The position numbers and the translations under genes are program-made. A DNA stretch of 64,000 nt from Fratercula arctica. Taxonomy: Eukaryota > Chordata > Aves > Charadriiformes > Alcidae. The DNA is taken from contig CANTUZ010000023.1 in NCBI GenBank assembly GCA_947846985.1, positions 3,987,677-4,051,676 of the forward strand. The letters run 5' to 3'. Position 1 is the stretch's first letter; the number at the start of each line of letters is the position of its first letter. Under the pieces are notes generated by a model. That model was not told the DNA's origin. It ran no database searches and worked only from the letters and a program-made list of their open reading frames with translations. Positions 38,285-55,629 of the stretch are shown in pieces.

Positions 38285-39600
38285 GTGTGGCGTGGGGTGA
38301 GCGGCTCTGGGGGGGTTTATGGGGGGGTTGAGCGACCTGGGGTGGGGAGCGAGTGGGTCCGTGGGGGTGCATTGCGGGGGGAGCAGGCTGGGGAAGGGAA
38401 TGATTGCGTCCGGGGGGGGGTGTATGGGGGGGCTGAGCCCCCTGGGAAGGGGGGCGAGAGTGGGTCGGAGCGGGGGGGCAGCACCCTGGGGAGTGGGGTG
38501 CGAGTGGGTCTGGGGGGTGCACTGGGGGGGAGAACACCCTGGGGAAGGGGGCGAGTGGGTCCGGAGGTGGGGAACACCCTGGGGAGGGGGTGCCGGTGGG
38601 TCCAGAGGGGTGTATGGTGGGTCTGAGCCCCCTGGGGTGGGGGGCGAATGGGTCCGGGGGGGTGCGTGCTGGGGAAACACCCTGGGGAGGGGGGTGCGAG
38701 AGGGTCTGGGGGGTGTACTGGGGGGGGGTCACGCTGGGAAAGGGAATTATTGGGTCCGGGAGGGTGTATGGGGGGACTGAGCCCCCTGGGAAGGGGGGCG
38801 AGAGTGGGTCGGGGCGGGGGGGCAGCACCCTGGGGAGTGGGGTGCGAGTGGGTCTGGGGGGTGCATTGGCTGCTGGGGGCGGGGGAGCACGCTGGGGAAG
38901 GAGGTGAGCGGGTCCGGGGGTGTATGGGGGGGCTGAGCCCCCTGGGAAGTGGGGCGAGTGGGTCCGGGGGGGGTGAGCACCCTGAGAAGGGGATGCGAGT
39001 GGGTCCGGAGGGGGGGAACCCCTAGGGAGAGCGTGCCCGTGGGTCCGGGGGGGGTGTATGGCGGGGCTGAGCCCTCTGGGGTGGGGAGTGAGTGGGTCCG
39101 GGGGGGTGCATGGGGAGGAGACACTCTGGGGAGTGGGGTGCGGGTGGATCCGGAGGGGGGGAACACCCCAGAGAGGGGGTGCCGATGGGTTTGGGGGGGG
39201 TATGGGGGGCTGAGCCCCATGGAAAGGGGTGTGGAGGGGTCTGGGGGGGAGCACCCTGGGAAAGGGGGGGGTTCGAGTGAGTGTGGGGGGGTGAAGTGGG
39301 GGGGAGCACCTTGGGGAGGGGGAACGAGTGGGTCTGGAGAGGGGGAGCACCCTGGGGAGGGGGTGCCAGTGGGTCCGGAGGGGTGTATGGGGGGGCTGAG
39401 CCCCCTGGAAAAGGGTGCAAGTGGGTCTGGGGGTGTAAGCCCCCTTGGGAGAGGGTGCAAGTGGTTCGGGGGAGTGTGGGGGTGGGGGTGCATTGGGGGG
39501 GTGGAGCACTCTGGGGAGGGGGAATGAGTATGTCCGGGGGGGGGGGGGGTGTGACCACCATGGCGGGGGGGGGAGCACCCTTGGGGGGAGTATATATGAG
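38285..39600. repeat. G-rich minisatellite in POLR3D intron 1
   Basis: About 1.3 kb of tandem units, roughly 55-65 bp each, containing GGGTGTATGGGGGGGCTGAG, CCCCCTGGGGAG and GTGCGAGTGGGTC(C/T)G. The plus strand carries dense G-runs throughout. A long Pro-rich open frame on the minus strand (38094-39761) is a by-product of the repeat. Confidence 0.95.
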
Positions 39601-39694
39601 TGGGTGCTATTTGGGCATGAGGGGGGGGCTGACCCCCCTGTGCTGGGTGCCCCTGACCATCTGTGTCGTCCCCCCCTCCAGGGCCAGGCAGAGG

Positions 39695-42600
39695 ATGGCG
39701 GAGGGGGGCTCGGGTGACACCGGCTCCCCCAGCAGCCTGCGGCCGGGGCTTCCCGGGGCACGGGGGGTGCTCGGGAGGCGCCCGGCTGCCCCCCCCCTCA
39801 CCCCCGGCCGCCTGCCCTCCATCCGCTCCAGGGACCTCACCCTGGGAGGTGTGAAGAAGGTGAGTACCCCTTTTTGGGGAGTCCCCAAAACCACCCCTTT
39901 TGGGGTGACCCTGCCTCCTGCCCCACTGTTGGGGTGTGGGGGCAAGGAGGGACCCCCGGGGGGGTCAGGATGCTCTGGGGGGAGCGGGACATGGCAGATC
40001 CCCATCTGCCTGCTCCAGCCCCCCTCACCCCACCCTGGGAGGCATGAAGAAGGTGAGTACCCCTTTTTGGGGAGTCCCCAAAACCACCCCTTTCGGGGTG
40101 ACCCTGCCTCCTGCCCCACTCTTGGGGTGTGGGTGCGAGAAGGGACCCCCAGAGCAGCAGCCCAGGGGGGTTCTGGGTGCTCTGGTATGGGGGGGGCCAC
40201 CTCCTCCAGCCCCCCTCACCTCACCCTGTGAGGGCTGAAGAAGGTGAGTACCCCATGAGGGGGTGTCCCCAAAACCACCCCTTTCGGGGTGACCCTGCCT
40301 CCTGCCCCACTCTTGGGGTGTGGGTGTGAGAAAGGACCCCCAGAGCAGCAGCCCGGGGGGGTTCTGGGTGCTCTGGTATGGGGGGAGCCGTCTCCTCCAG
40401 CCCCCCTCACCCTGGAAGGCGTGAAGAAGGTGAATACCTCATAAGGGGGGGTCCCCAAAACCACCCCTTTCGGGGTGACCCTGCCTCCTGCCCCACTCTT
40501 GGGATGTGGGTGCGAGGAGGGACCCCCAGAGCAGCGGCCCGGGGGGTTCTGGGTGCTTTGGTAGGGGGGGAGCCGTCTCCTCCAGCCCCCCTCACCCTGG
40601 AAGGCGTGAAGAAGGCGAGTACCTCATGAGGGGGGGTCCCCAAAACCACCCCTTTCGGGGTGACCCTGCCTCCTGCCCCACTCTTGGGATGTGGGTGTGA
40701 GGAGGGACCCCCGGGGGGGGCTTGGGGTGCTGTGGGGGGGGGGAGCGGGACGTGGCCGCATCCCCATCCCCCTCCTCCAGCCCCACGGCCAGTTTGGTTT
40801 CTGTTGCTTATCTGGGCTCGTGCAGCGACTTGTCCCTCTGCTCTCGTTTGCAGAAAACCTTCACCCCCAACATAATTAGCAGGAAGATCAAGGAAGAGTA
40901 AGTGGCCTCGTCAGCGTTTCCGCGGGGCGCGGGGGCGGTTTCGCCGGCGGGTACCCAAGGCGGCAGGGTCTCGGTGGGCAAAACGGCCCCCCAGGAGGGC
41001 AACCCGGTGGCAGGGGGGATAGGGTGACAGGCCACCTCCCCGCTCCCCAGGCCCAGAGAGGACGTCACTGTCAAGAAGGAGAAGAAAGAACGGGAGAGGG
41101 ACCGGCAACGCGATGGGCACGGCCGGGGCCGGGGCCGGCCCGAGGTTATCCAGTCCCACTCCATCTTCGAGCAGGGTCCTGCTGAAATGATGAAGAAGAA
41201 AGGTAAGGGGAGCTCCCCCCCCCAGCCCTGACCCCCGCTGCCATTCCCGGGGAGGGGGGATTTCGGGGTGTCCCACCCGGCTCAGGGCTCACCCCCGGGG
41301 CTGCTCCCCGCTCCCCAGCAGGCTCCTGGGACAAGACGGTGGACATGTCGGACTTCGGCCCTTCCCACATCATCAACATCAAGAAGGAGAAGAGGGAGAC
41401 GGACGAGGAGACGAAGCAGATCCTGCGGATGCTGCAGAAGGACGATGTGAGTGGGGCCGGGATGGGTGGCTTCGGTGTCGCGGGGGCTCTGTTCAGTGTC
41501 CCTTCTCCCGTCCTCGTAGTTCCTGGATGACCCGGGGCTGAAGAATGACATCCGTAACAAGCCGGTGCAGCTGCCGCTGGCCCACTCGGGCTGGCTCTTC
41601 AAGGAGGAGGCAACGGAGCAGGAGGACGCCCAGCCCTGGCTGCCCAGCCCCAAGGAGGACAAGATGGAGCTGGACCCACCAGTGAAAGGTGCTTTTAGGG
41701 GGGGGGGAAGAAACCCAGTGGGTGTGGGGGGGCTGCCCCCTTCTGATGCCCCCCCACCACCTCTCCATGCCCCCCCCGCCCCCTCTGATGCCCCCCCGCC
41801 CCCTCTCCATGCCCCCCCGCCTCTTCTGATGCCCCCCCATGCCCCCCCGCCCCCTCTCCATGCCCCCCCGCCCCTTCTGATGCCCCCCCGCCCCCTCTCC
41901 ATGCCCCCCTGCCCCTTCTGATGCCCCCCTGCCCCCTCTCCATGCCCTCCCACCCTATCTGATGCCCCCCGCCCCCTCTCCGTGTCCCCCTGCCCCCTCT
42001 CCATGTCTCCCCGCCCCCTCTGATGCCCCCCCTCTCCATGCCCCCCCTGCCCCTTCTTCATGCCCCCCCGCCCCCTCTCCGTGCCCCCCCGCCCCCTCTC
42101 CGTGCCCCCCCGCCCCCTCTCCATGCCCACCCACCCTGTCTGATGTCCCCCCGCTCCCTCTCCATGCCCCCCCGCCCCCTCTCCATGCCCACCCCCCCTG
42201 TCTGATGCCCCCCCCCACCTCTCCGTGCCCCCCCCCCCCCCCCTCTGATGCCCACCCACCACCTCTCTGTGTCCACCTGCCCCCTCTCGCCCCCGGTGCC
42301 AGTGAAAGAAGAGCTGTGCGATGAGGACCCCCCCCCAAAACTGCTGCAAAGCAAAGGACCCCCGCCGGGTTTCCCCCGGGACGTGTCGGTGGCCGAGCTG
42401 CTGCAGCGGCTGAGCCTGTCGGGCGAGGAGGAGCTGCTCTTCCTCCAGCTGCCCGACACCCTGCCCGGCCAGCCCCCCACCCACGACGCCAAACCCATCA
42501 AGACGGAGCTGCAAAACGAGGAAGGGCAGGTGGTGGTGGTGAAGCAGGAGAAGAGCCAGGTAAGGGCTCGACGGAGGGGGCGGTGGGGGGGGGGGGGACG

Positions 42601-43261
42601 ACGACAGGGGACAGGGTGGTGATTTGTGTGTCGTCGTCCCCCCCCCCATCTCCATCCCGCGGTGGCAGGAGGCGAGGCAGGCGGAGAATACCTGCACCCT
42701 GGCCGACCTCCCCGAGGGGCAGGTGGGGAAACTGCTCATCCGAAAGTCGGGAAAAGTGCAGCTGGTGCTGGGCAAGGTGACCCTGGACGTGACCATGGGG
42801 ACCCCCTGCTCCTTCTTACAGGTACAGGGTCTGGGGAGGGGGGTCTGGGGACCTGGTTTGAGGGGCTGCGCCCCACCATAGCCCCTTGGGGTTGGGGGGG
42901 GGTCCCTGGGGCCATCAGGGAGGAGCAGGGTCGTGGCACCCCGCAGCATCCCGGTGGCTGCTCTTGTCCCCGGGGTGTGGGTAACAGTGGGGGGCACATC
43001 TCCTCCCAGCTTAGCACCACCCCCCCCACCCCCGCAGCTCCCACAGTGTGCAGGGACCTCAAGCCCTTCTCCCAACCACAATTAAAGCGTTTCCCGCGGG
43101 ATTGGGCTGCTTACGGGCGTTTCTCCCCTCTGGAACAGGAGCTGGTGTCCGTCGGCATCGGGGACAACCGCACGGGGGAGATGATCGTCCTGGGCCACGT
43201 GAAGCACAAGCTCGTGTGTTCCCCGGACTTTGAGGCTCTGCTGGAGCACCGGCACCGGTAG
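39695..43261 (+). CDS. POLR3D: RNA polymerase III subunit RPC4
   Basis: RPC4 (yeast C53) pairs with RPC5 as the TFIIF-like module of RNA polymerase III, acting in the nucleus in initiation and termination. Coding exons: 39695-39859, 40854-40897, 41051-41202, 41322-41446, 41520-41688, 42303-42559, 42669-42821, 43139-43261. They join in phase to 395 residues (human 398). The N-terminus (MAEGGSGDTGSPSSL) leads to PPLTPGRLPSIRSRDLTLGG, a conserved basic segment. The middle is rich in Lys and Glu (VTVKKEKKERERDRQRDGHG). The C-terminal RPC4 domain contains LADLPEGQVGKLLIRKSGK and ends VCSPDFEALLEHRHR. The coding part begins 13 bp into the second exon (acceptor at 39680-39681). The exon starting 41322 has a tandem NAGNAG acceptor. 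The first coding exon's end is copied four more times in the following intron. Confidence 0.97.
39837..40740 (+). repeat. Tandem array copying the end of a POLR3D exon and its donor
   Basis: Five units of about 185-195 bp. The first contains the true end of the exon (ACCCTGGGAGGTGTGAAGAA, donor GTGAGT at 39860). Copies end near 40050, 40242, 40430 and 40617 and keep GAAGAAG before the donor position; the donors read GTGAGT, GTGAGT, GTGAAT and GCGAGT. Each copy is preceded by a CTCCAG acceptor-like site about 29-34 bp upstream. Shared intronic text includes ACCACCCCTTTCGGGGTGAC and CTGCCTCCTGCCCCACTCTT. Confidence 0.9.
41735..42290. repeat. C-rich minisatellite in POLR3D intron
   Basis: About 550 bp of tandem units of about 20-45 bp, GCCCCCTCTCCATGCCCCCC alternating with CCCTTCTGATGCCCCCC. 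It fills almost all of the intron between the exons ending 41688 and starting 42303. Confidence 0.95.
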
Positions 43262-43660
43262 CCCCGGGGGAGCCGGCGGCAGGCTGGGGGGGGGCTCAGC
43301 CCCATGCCCGCAGCCCATGGGGACGGTCCCCGTGCAGCTCGGGGACCCTGCAGTGCCCTCCGCCCCGCCAGCCTGGGGACACGGAGAGGTGTCTTCTGTA
43401 GGTGTGGGTGCAGGGATGGCTCCTCCCTCCTTCCCGGCCCTGCAGTGGGGCAGCACTGGGGCTGGGGGCTCCGGCTTTGACCCCCAGACCCACTGCACGC
43501 CCCCACCCCACCCCATGCCAAACAGGCAGGGGCTGTGTCTGCCTACATCTCATGGATTTCTGGATGCGTGGGACCCTGGTGTCCGTCCCCTCCCCTGGCT
43601 CTCCAGCAGCCGAGCACGGGCTGGCGAGAGCGGGACACGCGCCTGCGGGGAAAAATGTGG

Positions 43661-43666
43661 AATAAA
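43661..43666 (+). terminator. POLR3D poly(A) signal
   Basis: A canonical AATAAA lies 400 bp after the stop codon (TAG at 43259-43261). A run of about 25 T follows directly. Confidence 0.85.
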
Positions 43667-43699
43667 AAACTCTTTTTTTTTTTTTTTTTTTTTTTTCTC

Positions 43700-45180
43700 C
43701 CTGGCGCGAGGCTGCTCCGTCTCTTCCCGTCTCCTCCGCGGTGCCCTTGGCAGCCGTCCCCCCTGTGCCACCAGCCCCACTGCTTGCCACCAGCCTGTTG
43801 GGCCCCGTCCCCGGCGTGACACGGCCACTTACTCGCCCTCCCCTCCCTTGGGAGAGCTGGGGGGGGGACGACACACAGCCTCTCTGGCCACCCCCAGGGC
43901 TGAGCCCCCCAGTGCCCGAGCATCTCCCTGCTCCACGCCAAGGAAGCAGCATGGAGGTGGCAGGGTGTGAGGGACACAACCCCCCCACCGCCTCCAGGGA
44001 CCAGTGTTGGCCCTGGGCACCGCTGCAGCACCGGAGGGGGCCAGTGCGTGGCCACCAGCACATCCCCGTGGTGGGGGCAGGAGGCTGCGTGTCTTGAGGA
44101 GGGGGGGAGGATGGCATCACCCAAGGGTCTGCCATCATGGAACCAAATCCTCCCAGGAGAGAGGGTGGGAAAGCACCAATTGCCTGTGTGGAGCAGGGCG
44201 GGGGCTGCACTTGCCCCTTGGCTTTTGCCCCCCCTGCCTCATCCCATCTTACCCGCCCTATCCCATCTTACACCTCCTTACCCCCAATCTTACCCCCCCC
44301 GCCCCATCAAATCTTACCCTATCCCATCTTACTTTTACCCCCCCATCCCATTCTACCCCCCCACCCTATCCCATCTTACCCACCCCATCCAATCCCTCCC
44401 CCATCCCATCTCACCCCTGTCCTACCCCATCCCATCTTACCCCCATCCCATCTTACCCCCATCCCATCCTAGGCCTCCCTATCGTCTATCTTGCTGCCCT
44501 GCCCCATCAAATCTTACCCCACTCTTCCATTTTACCCCCCCATCTTACCCCCCATCCCATCTTATCCTTGTCCTACCCCATCCTATCTTACCCTGTTCCA
44601 CCTTACGCCACCCTACCCTTTGTCTTACCCCCCCCATTTTAACCCCCCCACTCTATCCCATCTTATGTCCCCCTCCTATCTTACTCCCATCCCCCCTTAC
44701 ACCTCCCTACCTTCTCTCTTACCCCCCCCACCCTATCCCATTTTACCCCCCATCTCATCTTATCCCTGTCCTACCCCATCCTACTTTACTCCCATCCCAT
44801 TTTATGCCTCCCTAACTTCTATTTTACCCCCCCACCCCATCAAACCCCCCTACTCTATCCCATCTTACCCCCCATTCCATCTTATCCTTGTCCTACCCCA
44901 TCCTATCTTACCCCCATCCCATCTTACACCTCCCTACCCTCTATCTTACCCCCCCACCCCATGAAATCTTACTCCCATCCCATTTTACCCCCCTACTCTA
45001 TCCCATCTTACCCCTCATCCCGTCATATCCCTGTCCTATCCCATCCTATCTTACCCCCATCCCGTCTTATGCCTCCCTACCCCCTATCTTACCCCCCCCC
45101 ACCCCATGAAATCTTACCCCCGCCCCATTTCACCCCGTCCTGCCCCATCCCATTTTACCCCCCCCCCATCCCATCTCAGG
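43700..45180. other. Intergenic DNA between POLR3D and PIWIL2
   Basis: About 500 bp of unclassified sequence, then the minisatellite at about 44225-45180. No exon was recognised. Confidence 0.7.
44225..45180. repeat. C/T-rich minisatellite upstream of PIWIL2
   Basis: Nearly 1 kb of short tandem units around CCATCTTACCCCCATCC, with variants such as CTACCCCATCCTATCTTACC. The strand has almost no G. It ends about 240 bp before the PIWIL2 start codon. Confidence 0.95.
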
Positions 45181-45184
45181 CCCC

Positions 45185-45421
45185 CGCCCCAGCTCCTGCC
45201 TGGGCCACGCCCCCTTCCTGCCTGGGCCACGCCCCCTCGACGGTCGCTGTCCGCAGTGCTGAACCCCACCCTCCCGCGCGGGAATTGGGCCCCTCCGCGC
45301 GGGGCGTGGCCATCGAGATGCCCAATAAGAGGGCGCGGCGGCGGGGGTGGGCGGGGCCGCGCTTGCGCAGTGCCCCGGCGGCGTGCTCGGCCTTGTGAGC
45401 CGTCGCCTCGACGGGGCGGTT
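45185..45421 (+). promoter_or_regulatory. PIWIL2: PIWIL2 CpG-rich promoter region
   Basis: The region just upstream of the PIWIL2 start is GC- and CpG-rich, with CCAAT at 45322-45326 and a GCTTGCGCAGTGC element at about 45361, a half NRF1-like site. There is no clear TATA box and the transcription start is not defined. Confidence 0.4.
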
Positions 45422-52971
<7,550 letters not shown>

Positions 52972-53933
52972 CCCAGGGGGGGGTGGGGTGGGTAAAAAAA
53001 GCTCATTTTGGGGGTTCAGCTCCCCCAGCCGCTGCCGTTAAAGTCTCCTGCGCGAGGGACTTTCTTCCCTTAAGTAAGCGTTGGTTTTGTATTTATTTAT
53101 TTTTTTTTTTAATTTATTTGAATTCTGGTTTCTTGGGTTCGTTTTTATTGGTTTTAAAAAGGATGCTCGGAAGGGCTCCGGTGTGGCAACAGGGTTCCGG
53201 AGCGATGAACTCCGGGGATTTATCTCCATGGGAATGAACCCGCGGCAAAACCTCGTTGCTGCGGGGCCGCCAGCCTCTGCCCACTGGTTTCCAGTCCTCC
53301 CAGTAAAGGGGTTTGAGTAAATGAGCCCCGAAGGTGATGCTGCTCCCGCAGCGGAGGCTGCAGCTCATCCCTGCCCATCCCCCCGCCCCAGGGGAGTTTT
53401 GGATGCAAAACTCAATGATTTTTGGGATTTTTTTCCCCCCTCCCTCCCCCCCCAGTCTCTCGCATTGCCATCCAGGCAATTTAGAGTTTTCCTTTGTTTT
53501 TCCGAGCTCCTGTTTAACAAACCCAGCTCCGCTTTGCCTGGTTGTCACGTCCTTAAAAAGTCACTGGTTTTCCGAGGAGAGACCTTTATTATTTTTAATT
53601 TTTTATTATTCTGTGGGGATAGTAGGAGAGCAGGTCCCTATCCCAAGGGAAAAGCCTGTGTTTGAGTTCTCAGCTCTTTCAGGTGTTTCTTTGTTGGGCT
53701 CAAGAGATGTTGGAGACCTTTGTGTTTAAAATTGTCAGGGGGCTGCAAGAGCATCCCCAAAATCACCTGGATTTCGCCTGGTGCCTCCCACCCCCACCCT
53801 TGTGCTAATACCAGCAGGGATGGGGGTACAGTGGGAGCCTCCTCCCAGCCTCTCCCTTCCCTTTTAGTGCAAAAAAAGTTGAAAATATTTAATAATTTTT
53901 TTTCCCCCCTGTAACTAGTTTTCAATTAACTTC

Positions 53934-53939
53934 AATAAA
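53934..53939 (+). terminator. PIWIL2 poly(A) signal
   Basis: AATAAA lies 963 bp after the stop codon (TAA at 52969-52971). The sequence between is AT-richer and free of repeats, as expected for a 3' UTR. Confidence 0.8.
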
Positions 53940-53959
53940 AGTGTTGCTGGCAGCTGCTC

Positions 53960-55440
53960 GTCTCGCTGCGGGGTGGGCGAAGGGGCTGGGTGCTCTTTCC
54001 CCGGGGGGGAGAGGGGACGGGGAGGGGGACACAGAAGTGACACGAGGCTGTCACTGGAGCCCGTCACCGTGTCCCCTGCACCCCGGGTTAATCATTCACC
54101 CTCGCCACTCACCGATAGCAGCTTTTATCCCCTTTTATTTGCCGGCCCCAGCGGACTTTGGCAGCCTTCGCCCAGCCTGGGGGGATGCTTTGATGCGGCG
54201 TGAAGCTTGGCCCCGAGTGGCTGGAGGGGGTCTTGGGGATGTGATGGGGGGCTCAACCCCCCCCGGGAGCCCTTCCAGTCCCTTCCAGGGGGGTCCCTGG
54301 AGTACCATGTCCCCTCAAGAGGGGGTCTGTTTGGTTCTCTGTCCCCTTGGGAGGGGTCTGAGGGGTGCCCTGTACCCCCGAGGGGTGCTTGGGGGGGTCT
54401 AAGGGGTGCCCTGTGCCCCCCAAGGGGTGCTTGGGGGGGATCTGAGGGGTGCCCTGTGCCCCCCAAGGGGTGCTTGGGGGGGGTCTAAGGGGTGCCCTGT
54501 GCCCCCCCAAGGGGTGTTTGGGGGGGATCTGAGGGGTGCCCTGTGCCCCCAAGGGTGCCTGGGGGGGGTGTGTGTCTATGCAGTGCTATATACCCCCAAG
54601 AGGGAGGGAAGGGGATCTATGGGGTGCCCCATACCCCCAAAGAGTGCTTGGGGGGGGTCTGAGGGGTGCTCCATAACCCCAAGGGTGGCTGGGGGGGGTC
54701 AGTGCCGTGCCATATACCCCCAAGAAGAAGGCAGGGGGGTCTATGGGGTGCCCCATATCCCCTGGGGTCTGAGGGGGGGTCTGAGGGGTGCCCCATGCCC
54801 CCGAGGGGTGTTTGGGGGGGTCTGGGGGGTGCCCTGCGTCCCCAAGGGTGCCTGCATTGGGGGGGCTGCGTGGGGTCTGTTCAGTGGCATATACCCGGGG
54901 GATGGTGGCTCTGTGGGGTGCTCTGTCCCCCCGGGAGGGGTCCGTGGGGTCCCCGGTACCCCCAAGTGGTGTTTGAGGGGGTCCATGGGGTGCTCAGTGC
55001 CCGCAGGGGGGTGCCGTGCCGTCCGCCCCCGAGGGGTGTCCAGGGTGCCGCCGGGAGGGGTCCCTGGGGTGCCCGGTGCCCCCGAGGGGCGTTTGGGGGG
55101 ATCGTTGGGGCGCCACGTGCCCACCATGGGTGTTTGCGGGGGTCCGCGGGGTGCCCGGTGCCCCCCAGCGGTGTTTGGGGGGGGGGGGTCCGTGGGGTGC
55201 TTGGTGCCCGTAGGAGTGTTTGGGGGGGGTCCGTGGGATGCTCGGTGCCCGCAGGGGCGTCTGTGCCGTGCTCTCCACCCCCAAGGGGTGTGCGGGGTGC
55301 CCCCGGGAGGGGTCCGTGGGGTGCCCGGTGCACCCCAGGGGTATTTGGGGGGGGTCCGCGGGGCGCCCTGTGCCCACCATGGGTGTTTGGGGGGGTCTGC
55401 TGCGTGCCCGGTGCACCCCAGGGATATTTGGGGGGGGTCC
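53960..55440. other. Intergenic DNA between PIWIL2 and SLC39A14
   Basis: About 380 bp of unclassified sequence, then a G-rich minisatellite of about 1.1 kb reaching the SLC39A14 promoter. No exon was recognised. Confidence 0.7.
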
Positions 55441-55470
55441 ACGGGGTGCCCAGCGCCCGCTGCCCCCCCG
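54340..55470. repeat. G-rich minisatellite upstream of SLC39A14
   Basis: Tandem units of about 60 bp containing GGGGTGCCCTGTGCCCCCCA, AGGGGTGCTTGG and GGGGGGTCTGAG. The right half drifts to GGGGTCCGTGGGGTGCCCGG types. Open frames of 300 or more codons on both strands encode only the repeat. Confidence 0.95.
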
Positions 55471-55629
55471 GCCGGTGCCCACCGCTGCGCAGCGGTGGGC
55501 GGGGCGGGGCCGGGGGGGCGGGACCAGGGGTGATGTCGGCCAATGGGAGCGCTCCCCATGCCGCCGGCCGAGCCTGCGCCCTGCGGGACCGGGAGCGGGA
55601 GGCGGCGGCGGCGGCGGCAGCAGCGGGAG
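55440..55629 (+). promoter_or_regulatory. SLC39A14: SLC39A14 CpG-rich promoter and non-coding exon 1
   Basis: CpG-dense segment with GGGCGGGGC-type Sp1 boxes (about 55497), an inverted CCAAT box (GCCAATGGGAG at about 55539) and a (GGC)n run, ending in GGGAG before donor GTAGGG at 55630. It lies 3.5 kb upstream of the first coding exon on the same strand, so I read it as the leader exon of SLC39A14. The transcription start is not defined. Confidence 0.55.

Noticed and set aside
39588..39600. TATA-box-like TATATATGAG before the POLR3D coding start
   Set aside because: It lies inside intron 1, about 80 bp before the acceptor of the coding exon; the CpG/YY1/NRF1 promoter at 38095-38274 fits much better.
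38094..39761. 555-codon Pro-rich open frame on the minus strand
   Set aside because: It lies almost wholly in the G-rich minisatellite of POLR3D intron 1 and encodes only the repeat; the lack of stops follows from base composition.
41282..43081. 599-codon Gly-rich open frame on the minus strand of POLR3D
   Set aside because: It is antisense to real POLR3D exons and to a C-rich array. Its Gly/Arg-rich text comes from the repeat and has no domain.
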